From positions 186,001-250,000 of the forward strand of contig BTQZ01000001.1 of assembly GCA_036986135.1 (NCBI GenBank): a DNA stretch of 64,000 bases, read 5' to 3'. Every line of letters starts with the position of its first letter. The first letter of the stretch is position 1. Of this stretch, positions 8,269 to 16,263 are shown in pieces. The translations under genes were made by a program, and so were the position numbers. The notes under the pieces are model-generated. The model ran no database searches, had not been told where the DNA came from, and was given only the letters and a program-made list of their open reading frames with translations. The stretch is from JADFRG01 sp036986135 (GTDB lineage Bacteria; Chloroflexota; Anaerolineae; Anaerolineales; E44-bin32).

Positions 8269-10128
8269 ATGTCTGCTGAATCTCGGGTGAGGCTAAACCC
8301 GCCTGTTTCCGATCGGGATCACACGAAAGGACCCGACGACTCGCCCGTAACGCTCGTCGAGTACGGCGACTACGAATGCCCGTATTGTGGACAGGCGGAG
8401 AACTCGGTCCATGAGATTCAGGAGCGCACTGGCGACGCAGTGCGGCTGGTCTTCCGCCACTTTCCCAATCGAACGGTACACCCACATGCCAGGCTCGCCG
8501 CGGAAGCGGCAGAGGCCGCTGGGGCGCAGGGCAAGTTCTGGGAAATGCATGATCTGCTGTTTCAGCATCAGGATCGTCTGGAAGAATGGGACATGGTCGA
8601 GTACGCGCGTGAGCTGGGCCTGGACGAGGGTAAGTTTCGTGCCGAGCTAGAAGAACACAGGCACTCAAAGACGATCCATGAGGATTTCAGGAGCGGCATA
8701 GAGAGCGGGGTGCAAGGTACGCCGACCTGGTTCATTAACGGCACGCGCTACGACGGAGCATGGGATCCAGAATCCCTCCTGGAAGCCGTACGCAAGCCGA
8801 TGGGCGTACGTATCAGTGCGCTGACGCAGGAGTTTACGCGCCTTGCGGCCTCCGGCGGGCTGATGCTTCTGATCTTCAGCGCCTTGGCACTGCTCTGGGC
8901 CAACTCTGCTTTCGCCGAGTCATATTTTCAGCTCTGGCAAACGGAAATTGGGATTTCCCTGGGCAATCTCCATCTCGAAAGATCCCTCCTGGAGTGGGTC
9001 AACGAAGGCCTCATGGTGATCTTCTTCTTTGTCCTGAGTCTGGAGATCAAGCGCGAGGTCACCGCTGGGGAGCTCGCAAGTGTGAGGAAGGCGGCATTGC
9101 CCATAGCCGCGGCCGCAGGTGGAATGTTTCTGCCGGCACTGATCTATGCCGCATTTAGCTTCTCAAACCCGATCGCGATGCGGGGGTGGGCAATTCCGGT
9201 AGCCACCGATATCGCGTTCACACTGGGCGTACTGGCCTTGCTCGGCGGGCGCGTACCGCTCTCCCTCAAGGTATTCTTCACCGCCATGGCTATTGCGGAT
9301 GACGTGGGCGGTATTCTGATCATTGCGCTCTTCTATACCTCTGAGATCAACGTTGCAAGCCTGGTGGTGGCGGCCATTTTCTTCGCCGGCCTGCTGGTTC
9401 TGAACCGGTGGCGCGTGTTCTCGCCGCTGCCTTATGCGCTGCTTGGCATCGGACTGTGGTTGGCTTTCTTGTCCTCCGGCGTCCATCCTACGCTCGCCGG
9501 CGTACTGCTTGCGGCCACGATTCCGACCCGCAGCCCGCCAAACGTTTCGAGACTTATGGCGCAGACGGATACGGTACTCAATCGGTATGAATACGACGAC
9601 GATGAAAGCCGCGAGCAGGCGCTGGTTCATGCATTGAAGACGATCCTGGATCGCATGGAGCCGCCGGCCCAACGGCTCGAGCACGAGCTGCAGCCATGGG
9701 TAACCTATTTAATCTTGCCCATTTTTGCGCTGGCCAATGCGGGTGTCCCATTAGGAGGCGCGGACGGCCTCGCGCTCTTTAATCCGGTTAGCCTGGGAAT
9801 TATCTTCGCCCTGGTTCTGGGAAAGCCAATCGGGGTTGGGATCTTTGCCTGGCTAGCAGCGAGGACCGGAGTGGCCGAGAAACCGCTGGACATCAGCTGG
9901 CGTCAATTCTTTAGCGCCAGCGTCTTGGCCGGCATCGGCTTCACGATATCGCTCTTTATCGCACAAGCGGCCTTCCAGGATTCAAGGCTGCTCTCCAACG
10001 CGAAAATCGGAATACTGGCGGGCTCGATCCTTGCCGCGGGAGTAGGTTGGGGGCTGCTCAACCTGAACAGCCCGCGATATGACACGGTTACTGAAGTGCA
10101 GGCGGAGCCTGCGCCGGCCACTGATTGA
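8269..10128 (+). CDS. nhaA: Fusion: DsbA-like thioredoxin-fold domain + NhaA Na+/H+ antiporter
   Basis: 619 residues. Residues 1 to about 178 form a DsbA/Thioredoxin_4-type domain with the redox motif CPYC (Cys37, Cys40) and the cis-proline region QGTPTWF. From about residue 180 the sequence is an NhaA antiporter with around a dozen membrane segments and the ion-binding Asp344-Asp345 pair in AIADDVGG. There is no signal peptide before the thioredoxin domain, so it is most simply placed in the cytosol next to the antiporter, where it may sense or report redox state. The transport half should exchange sodium for protons. Fusions between these two families are known, so this looks like one gene and not an assembly joint. 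Confidence 0.9.
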   Translation: MSAESRVRLNPPVSDRDHTKGPDDSPVTLVEYGDYECPYCGQAENSVHEIQERTGDAVRLVFRHFPNRTVHPHARLAAEAAEAAGAQGKFWEMHDLLFQHQDRLEEWDMVEYARELGLDEGKFRAELEEHRHSKTIHEDFRSGIESGVQGTPTWFINGTRYDGAWDPESLLEAVRKPMGVRISALTQEFTRLAASGGLMLLIFSALALLWANSAFAESYFQLWQTEIGISLGNLHLERSLLEWVNEGLMVIFFFVLSLEIKREVTAGELASVRKAALPIAAAAGGMFLPALIYAAFSFSNPIAMRGWAIPVATDIAFTLGVLALLGGRVPLSLKVFFTAMAIADDVGGILIIALFYTSEINVASLVVAAIFFAGLLVLNRWRVFSPLPYALLGIGLWLAFLSSGVHPTLAGVLLAATIPTRSPPNVSRLMAQTDTVLNRYEYDDDESREQALVHALKTILDRMEPPAQRLEHELQPWVTYLILPIFALANAGVPLGGADGLALFNPVSLGIIFALVLGKPIGVGIFAWLAARTGVAEKPLDISWRQFFSASVLAGIGFTISLFIAQAAFQDSRLLSNAKIGILAGSILAAGVGWGLLNLNSPRYDTVTEVQAEPAPATD

Positions 10129-10166
10129 GTTCTAACTACCTATCCTAGAATGCGAGGAGCGACCTA

Positions 10167-11972
10167 GTGTCGGAAAACACCGTTCGTGAGCGCCGCGAGA
10201 TCCCGATCGAATTCACATGGAATGCCGAAAGCGTCTTCCCGGATCGGTCAGCCTGGAGCGAGGAATTCGAGGCGCTGGTTGAAGATCTGGCTCAGCTGGA
10301 GCATTATCATGGCCGGCTCAGTGAAGGTCCGAAAACCCTGCTCGAAGCGATTGGCGCCATCGAGAACATCGTCGGCCGAGCGTACAAACTAGTGAGCTAT
10401 GCCTACGTTGGGTTGGCGGTCGATTCGCTTGACCCGCAGGCAGTAGAAATGTATGGCCGGGTGCAAGGTCTGGTGGGGCAGGCGCTTGCAGCTCTTGCTT
10501 TCATCGATCCGGAGCTGATCGCGGCCGGCGAGGACACGGTGAAAGGTTGGATCGATGAGGACGAGAGGCTAGCTAAATACGACCACTACGCTGACAACCT
10601 GTTCCGAAAGCAAAAACATGTGAGATCACATGAAGTCGAGGAGCTTCTGGGTACGCTTCGAGGAATGTTCTTGGGCGCGCGCACGACCGCAGAGGCGCTA
10701 GCGGATTCGGATTTCACATTTCGGCCGGCAACCGCGGCTGACGGCACAGAGATTCCATTTACGCAGGGAACGCTGCGGCGGATCTACACTGGTACGGATC
10801 GCGAAGCTCGGCGCACGGCCTGGGAAAATTACGCCGACCAGTACCTGGCCTACAGGAATACGCTAGCCAGCAACCTCACCAATTCCATACAACAGAATGT
10901 CTTCTCCATGCGAGCCCGCAAACATGAATCTACCCTGGCGATGGCTCTGTTTGACAACAACATCCCGGTAGCAGTCTTTCACAACCTTATCGAAACCTTC
11001 CGCGCGAACGTTGGAATCTGGGAACGGTATTTCTCGATCAAGCGCCAAGCCTTGGGATTCGAAAAGCTCTTCCCCTACGATGTGTGGGCCCCCCTCACGC
11101 CTAAGGCGGCCGAGATCACCTATTCGCAAGCGGTGGATTGGATCTGCGAGGGAATGCGGCCGCTAGGGGAGGACTACGTGCAGGTCATGCGCCGCGGCTG
11201 TCTGGAACAGCGCTGGGTGGATGTATATCCGAACAAGGGGAAACGTCAGGGCGCATTCTCTTTCGGTTCGTCGGGCACCTATCCCTTCATCGTGATGAGC
11301 TACAACGACAACGCACTTAGCTTCAGCACGCTGGCGCACGAGTTGGGGCATTCCATGCATTCTTATCTGGCCTGGGAAACCCAACCCGTGATTTACGCTC
11401 AATACTCGATATTCGTCGCCGAGGTGGCCTCCAACTTTAACCAGGCCATGGTCCGCGCCTACATTCTCGAAAACATCGACGACAGGGCACTGAAAATCGC
11501 GCTCATCGAGGAGGCCATGGCTAACTTCTATCGCTATTTCTTCATCATGCCGACCCTGGCACGGTTCGAACTCGAAACACACGAAAGAATAGAGCGGGGA
11601 GAGGGTCTCAACGCCGACAGCATGATCGAGCTGATGGCAGATATGTTTGAGGAACCCTACGGAACCGCCATGGAGTTGGATCGTGAGCGGGTTGGGATTA
11701 CCTGGGCGCAGTTTCATCACCTCTACGCCGACTACTACGTTTATCAATATGCCACCGGAATCGCGGGAGCCCACGCCCTGGTCGGGCGCATATCGGGCGG
11801 GGAGCCTGGCGCAGCCGAGGACTACCTAGGATTCCTGAAAGCCGGCGGATCGGAATACCCGCTGGATGCACTGAAGGCTGCAGGCGTGGACCTGAGCTCG
11901 CCCGAGCCTGTGGAGCAGGCTTTCTCGGAGATGGCAGGATACGTGGATCGTCTGGAGCAGCTGCTCAGTTGA
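10167..11972 (+). CDS. pepF: Oligoendopeptidase F (M3 metallopeptidase)
   Basis: 601 residues, the family's usual length. The zinc motif HELGH is at 391-395 (ALAHELGHSMHS context), with the third ligand expected in the FVAEVASNFNQ helix about 30 residues later. The start is GTG 10167 behind GAGGAG. It should be a cytosolic zinc peptidase that cuts oligopeptides of about 7-17 residues. It lies 38 bases after the nhaA fusion on the same strand and could be co-transcribed. Confidence 0.92.
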   Translation: MSENTVRERREIPIEFTWNAESVFPDRSAWSEEFEALVEDLAQLEHYHGRLSEGPKTLLEAIGAIENIVGRAYKLVSYAYVGLAVDSLDPQAVEMYGRVQGLVGQALAALAFIDPELIAAGEDTVKGWIDEDERLAKYDHYADNLFRKQKHVRSHEVEELLGTLRGMFLGARTTAEALADSDFTFRPATAADGTEIPFTQGTLRRIYTGTDREARRTAWENYADQYLAYRNTLASNLTNSIQQNVFSMRARKHESTLAMALFDNNIPVAVFHNLIETFRANVGIWERYFSIKRQALGFEKLFPYDVWAPLTPKAAEITYSQAVDWICEGMRPLGEDYVQVMRRGCLEQRWVDVYPNKGKRQGAFSFGSSGTYPFIVMSYNDNALSFSTLAHELGHSMHSYLAWETQPVIYAQYSIFVAEVASNFNQAMVRAYILENIDDRALKIALIEEAMANFYRYFFIMPTLARFELETHERIERGEGLNADSMIELMADMFEEPYGTAMELDRERVGITWAQFHHLYADYYVYQYATGIAGAHALVGRISGGEPGAAEDYLGFLKAGGSEYPLDALKAAGVDLSSPEPVEQAFSEMAGYVDRLEQLLS

Positions 11973-12002
11973 CGATCCTGCATGTGCAGGGGTGTGTAGA
12001 AG

Positions 12003-13031
12003 ATTAGGGTCCAAGGTCTACCGATCTTTGTTCTCCTATTTATGGCGGCCTGCAGTCCGGCTCAAGGCATCTATGAGCGCGGCCTGAAGCATGTGGAGCA
12101 GGGAGAAATCGATGCCGCATTGGCCGCCTTCGACGAAGCGCTAGCCGAAGATCCCGAGTTCGGCGCCGCTTACCTCGAGCGGGGACAGCTGCATCTCGAT
12201 TCTGGCAACGAATCCGCGGCATTGGCGGATTTCGAGATGGCCGTTCAATTCGATTCTGATAATCCTGGGTCCTACGCTAATCGAGGCGTGGTGCTCGCCG
12301 AACAAGGCGAATTCGAGGCAGCCATCGCCGATTTCGAGTACGCCATCGAGCTCGATCCGGAGTACGCCCGCGCCTACAACAACCGCGGCAACACCTATCG
12401 TCGCATGAAGCGGTATCAGGAGGCCATGCAGGACTTTGAAACGGCCATCGAGCTCGACCCCGAATACGCCCGTGCCTATAACAACCTCGGCAATATGTAT
12501 CAAGAGATCGATGAGGTCTTCTTGGCCCTGGAAAACTTCAACCGGGCCATAGAGCTCGACGATGAGTACCCGCTGGCGCACAACAACCGCGGCATCTTGT
12601 ACGCAACCTTTGGGGATCTCGAATCGGCAATTGCAGACTTCGATCGCGCCATCGAACTCGATCCGGGCTACGCCGACGCCTACTACAATCGGGGGCTCAC
12701 GCAGGAGCGTCTTGGCAACATTCGCTTCGCGCTCGAGGATTACGCCGCCACTATCGATGCCGACCCTGAGTACGTTTACGCGTATATCAACCGCGGTGTG
12801 ATCTGGGCCACCATTGGCGAGCTTGAAGATGCCATAGCGGAATACACTGCGGCCATCGAAGTGGATCCCGAGTTCGCCGGCGCCTATCTCAATCGAGCGC
12901 TCGCTTACGAGGACTTAGGTAGGCGAGAATTTGCGCTTGCGGACTATGAACGATTTGTTGAGCTCTACTCCATTCAAGACCGACTGCGCTTCATGGCCGA
13001 GACGCGCATAAACCTCCTGCGCCAAGAATAA
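12003..13031 (+). CDS. TPR-repeat lipoprotein, probably starting at an ATT codon
   Basis: Nine consecutive tetratricopeptide repeats fill the protein from about residue 24 to 325, with the usual W/Y-NRG--Y---G--E-AI-D---AIELDP pattern. The first ATG (12042) would remove the signal peptide. Reading from ATT 12003 gives RVQGLPIFVLLFMAAC, a short membrane-export signal ending in a lipobox with Cys17, and AGGGG lies 10 bases before that ATT. No ATG, GTG or TTG occurs between the upstream in-frame stop (11997) and 12042. I therefore prefer a 342-residue lipoprotein starting at ATT. It would act as a surface-anchored protein-protein scaffold; partners are unknown. Confidence 0.8.
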   Translation: MRVQGLPIFVLLFMAACSPAQGIYERGLKHVEQGEIDAALAAFDEALAEDPEFGAAYLERGQLHLDSGNESAALADFEMAVQFDSDNPGSYANRGVVLAEQGEFEAAIADFEYAIELDPEYARAYNNRGNTYRRMKRYQEAMQDFETAIELDPEYARAYNNLGNMYQEIDEVFLALENFNRAIELDDEYPLAHNNRGILYATFGDLESAIADFDRAIELDPGYADAYYNRGLTQERLGNIRFALEDYAATIDADPEYVYAYINRGVIWATIGELEDAIAEYTAAIEVDPEFAGAYLNRALAYEDLGRREFALADYERFVELYSIQDRLRFMAETRINLLRQE

Positions 13032-13100
13032 AGCCAAGTACTCGAGGATCGATTCCGTCGTTCGCAGCTTCCTCCTGAACTGAAATCTCAGGAGAACACT

Positions 13101-13528
13101 ATGAACAAAGGAATCGCGATCGGAACCGTCTTGATCCTGGGGTCGCTGCTCGCCACGGTGTGCAATTTGTCATTTGCCGGCGAGCAGGCCGAGCCCGAGG
13201 CTCAGGAACCCGCCGCGCGGGCACCACCCGAGCAGGAGGCCGACGAAGCACTTTCCGAGCCGACCGAGGCTCCCGAAGAGTCAATCGAAGAGCCTCAGGG
13301 CACGCCGATCGCGCTTATCCTGGTCACCCACATTCAAATGATCAGTCAGGAACGGGGTTGGGGCATCGGAGGTCTGGATGGAGATTCTGACCACGTGCTC
13401 CTAACCAATGATGGCGGCCAGACTTGGATGGGCGGGCGGTCGCTCGACAAGGCGACGCGTTTGCGTTGGTCACCACGACTAACGGCGGCAGAACTTGGAA
13501 TCTGCTGAAGCCCTCCATCACGTCCTAG
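13101..13528 (+). pseudogene. Broken remnant of a secreted BNR/photosystem-stability-factor-like protein
   Basis: The start is sound: GGAG lies before ATG 13101 and a signal-type N-terminus follows, then a proline/glutamate-rich linker. After it comes one repeat, GWGIGGLDGDSDHVLLTNDGGQTW, typical of BNR/YCF48-like beta-propellers. Just after that motif the frame is lost. A continuing repeat (AFALVTTTNGGRTWNLLKP) is read in another frame and ends at 13528, while the original frame stops at 13508. Propellers of this class normally have many repeats, so most of the gene has also been deleted. A truncated secreted product from the first frame is possible. Confidence 0.65.
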
Positions 13529-13617
13529 CTCAAGGCAAGTAATCCAGAAGACCTCGCTTATACTCAAGGGTCTTTTTGGCCTAAATGGGGCCGGGAAGCT
13601 CGCATCGCACATCGATC

Positions 13618-14607
13618 ATGAAGTCAGCGATCTCCGCAAGGAACCTATCCAAGACCTATATCGTCCACGAGCGGTCGGGCGGTCTGCGCGCCGCGCTGCG
13701 CGGAGTTTTCCGCCGCGAGAAAAAGGAAGTGGAGGCGGTTAAATCCATCAGTTTCGAGATCCAGCCGGGCGAGATCATCGGCTTCCTGGGCCCCAACGGC
13801 GCGGGTAAGACGACCACGCTCAAAATGCTTTCTGGTCTGCTGCACCCGACAGGCGGCCAGGGCTTCGTGTTGGGTTATGAGCCGCACAAGCGTGAAAAAG
13901 ACTTCCTAAAACAGATCACGCTCGTCACGGGCCAGCGCAACCAATTGGTGTGGGATATCCCGGCTATCGATTCGTTTGAAGTCAATCAAGCCGTCTACGA
14001 TATCGACCGGGAGCAATTTAGGCGAACGGTCGACGAATATATTGAATTACTTGAGCTTCAAGAACTCGTGCGGAAGCCAGTGCGACAGCTCTCTCTGGGG
14101 GAGCGCATGAAAGTGGAGATTGCGGCAGCCTTGCTCCATCGGCCAAAGGTGCTCTTCCTCGATGAACCCACCCTCGGCCTGGATGTTCCCATGCAGCGAC
14201 GCATCCGTAGGTTCATCGCAGATTACAACAAACAGGAAGGCGCCACTGTGCTGCTCACCAGCCACTACATGTCGGATGTCCAGGCGCTATGCAAGCGGGT
14301 GATCGTGATCCACCAGGGGGAGATCCTCTTCGACGGTCAGCTTTCGCATCTGGTCCAGCAATTCACCGGCTACAAGGAGATCGTGGTTGAACCCAAGGAA
14401 CGCGGGATCGACCTCTCTCGCTACGGCGAGATCATGGGTGAGGACGCGGGGCGCGTGTCTTTTCGAATACCGCGCGAGGAAGTTCCGGCGGTCGCGGCCA
14501 AGCTATTGGCGGACATTCCAATGTTTGATCTAAGCGTCGAGGAACCGCCGATCGAGGATGTGATCGAGCGTGTATTCGCTGGGGGGAACATTGAGACAGC
14601 TAGCTAA
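13618..14607 (+). CDS. ABC transporter ATPase (ABC-2 type export system)
   Basis: 329 residues from ATG 13618; an earlier in-frame ATG at 13585 adds a tail that is unlikely to be family sequence. Walker A is GPNGAGKTTTLKML, the signature is LSLGERMKVE and Walker B is VLFLDEPTLGLD. The long insert before Walker A and the C-terminal region resemble the COG4586 ATPases that work with two unlike permeases. The two permease genes follow directly, the first overlapping its end by 17 bases. The transported substrate (lipid, polysaccharide or drug) is not known. Confidence 0.9.
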   Translation: MKSAISARNLSKTYIVHERSGGLRAALRGVFRREKKEVEAVKSISFEIQPGEIIGFLGPNGAGKTTTLKMLSGLLHPTGGQGFVLGYEPHKREKDFLKQITLVTGQRNQLVWDIPAIDSFEVNQAVYDIDREQFRRTVDEYIELLELQELVRKPVRQLSLGERMKVEIAAALLHRPKVLFLDEPTLGLDVPMQRRIRRFIADYNKQEGATVLLTSHYMSDVQALCKRVIVIHQGEILFDGQLSHLVQQFTGYKEIVVEPKERGIDLSRYGEIMGEDAGRVSFRIPREEVPAVAAKLLADIPMFDLSVEEPPIEDVIERVFAGGNIETAS

Positions 14608-15394
14608 CATCCTGGTGGCCGAGTACAAGGTCCGGCTCATGGCGGGCTGGCAATATCGATTCCAGCAGAGCCTGGGGCTTATGGGCTTGATGTTTGAGGC
14701 CGTCATTTACCTGGTGGTATGGACCACGGTTGCCGAATCCCGGGGTGGCGAGGTCGGGGGGTTCACGACCGGAGAGCTGGCCGGCTACTACATCGGATGG
14801 ATGTTCGTGCGGAACATGACCACCGGCTGGAGCCCCCAATGGTTCGAGTACCGGATCCGTGAAGGGGAGTTCAACACTGCCCTGCTGCGCCCGATACATC
14901 CTTTCTTCCCGGATATCTCGCACATGATGGCCGGCAAGACCACCTGGCTGATCACGTTGCTGCCCAGTATGGCCATTCTGGCCTGGATCTTCCAGCCGCA
15001 AGTAACCTTTGTGGCCTGGTCGCTCATCGCGATGGCCCCGGCGCTGATCCTGGCCTTTTTGCTCCGGTACACATTGATGTATGTCTGGGCCCTTACCGCG
15101 TTTTGGACCACGCGCATAACGGCTCTCTTTGAACTGTATTTCGCGCTCGAATTCTTTTTCTCTGGCAGGATCGCGCCCCTTGCGCTGCTGCCCGAATGGG
15201 CGCAGACGATCGCACGCTATTTGCCCTTTCCCTGGACCTTCGCGTTCCCGCTCGAGCTAATGTTGGGACGTCTTACACCGAATGAAACGTTGTTCGGCTT
15301 TGCGATGCAGGCCCTGTGGCTGACGATTGCAGTGATTGCGGTGCGTGCAATTTGGCGCCGGGCCGTTAGACATTATTCGGCGGTTGGAGGCTGA
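14591..15394 (+). CDS. ABC-2 permease, first subunit
   Basis: 267 residues with six predicted membrane segments. It resembles the COG4587-type permeases paired with COG4586 ATPases. I choose TTG 14591, giving RQLANILVAEYKVRLMAGWQ, because GGGGGG lies just upstream; a GTG at 14570 is possible. It overlaps the ATPase gene and is separated from the second permease by only one base, so the three are one operon. Confidence 0.85.
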   Translation: MRQLANILVAEYKVRLMAGWQYRFQQSLGLMGLMFEAVIYLVVWTTVAESRGGEVGGFTTGELAGYYIGWMFVRNMTTGWSPQWFEYRIREGEFNTALLRPIHPFFPDISHMMAGKTTWLITLLPSMAILAWIFQPQVTFVAWSLIAMAPALILAFLLRYTLMYVWALTAFWTTRITALFELYFALEFFFSGRIAPLALLPEWAQTIARYLPFPWTFAFPLELMLGRLTPNETLFGFAMQALWLTIAVIAVRAIWRRAVRHYSAVGG

Positions 15395-15395
15395 C

Positions 15396-16181
15396 GTGCA
15401 CTATTTGCGTTTGCTACAGACCTACTACCGGCTGAGCATCCTCAATGAGCTGCAGTACCGCGCCAATCTGGTGATGCAGACCTTTAGCTCTCTGGTGCAA
15501 CTCGGGATCGGCCTGGCCGGGATTGGTCTCGTGTTTTACAACGCCGATTCCCTGGGTGGGTGGCAACCAGCCGAATTACTGGTGGTGCTCGGCGTATACA
15601 CCCTGATTGCGGGGATCTCTCGGAGCCTTATCATGCCCAATATGTATGAGCTCATGGAAGGGATCTACGACGGGAAACTCGACTACACGCTCACGAAACC
15701 AGAGGATTCTCAATTGCTGATTAGTATCACGCGCTTTCAGCCCTGGAGGCTGGTGGACGTGATCGTGGGCCTGGTCGTGATCGGATTGGCGATCAGCCGC
15801 CTGGCAGGCACAATAGGCGCCGGGCAAGCTCTTGTATTTGCCATCCTGCTCTTGTGTGGTGCGATCATCATCTATTGCTTCTGGGTTGCCATAACCACGC
15901 TGACGTTCTGGGTGATTCGGATGTGGGAAGTGTTTGAGATGTTTGAGGCGGCCTACCAGGCGGGCCGTTGGCCGGTCGGGATCTACCCCACCTGGCTCCA
16001 ACTGGGATTGACCTTTATCGTGCCGGTGGCGTTTGCGGTGACCGTCCCGGCGCAAGCCCTCACCGCTCGATTATCGCTTCCCATTCTTCTGATGGCGCTC
16101 TTTGTCACCGCGCTCGCTTTGGGCGCCTCGCGGTGGTTCTGGTTCCGCGGTCTCAAGAGTTACGCGGGCGCCACGGCGTAG
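15396..16181 (+). CDS. ABC-2 permease, second subunit
   Basis: 261 residues, about six membrane segments, similar to COG3694-type permeases. The start is GTG 15396, five bases after GGAGG; the longer in-frame start inside the preceding gene is less likely. It would form a heterodimeric export channel with the first permease, energised by the ATPase at 13618. Confidence 0.85.
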   Translation: MHYLRLLQTYYRLSILNELQYRANLVMQTFSSLVQLGIGLAGIGLVFYNADSLGGWQPAELLVVLGVYTLIAGISRSLIMPNMYELMEGIYDGKLDYTLTKPEDSQLLISITRFQPWRLVDVIVGLVVIGLAISRLAGTIGAGQALVFAILLLCGAIIIYCFWVAITTLTFWVIRMWEVFEMFEAAYQAGRWPVGIYPTWLQLGLTFIVPVAFAVTVPAQALTARLSLPILLMALFVTALALGASRWFWFRGLKSYAGATA

Positions 16182-16263
16182 ATCCCCAGCGTCCAAGACC
16201 TCGTTCAGGCCATCGTGCAACGAGAGTTCCATTCGGCGCTCTCCCACAATGTAGAATAGTCTC

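Noticed and set aside
13440..13508. Possible second UGA-coded selenoprotein in the truncated BNR gene
   Set aside because: The interruption is a frame change, not an in-frame UGA, and no cysteine position is replaced.
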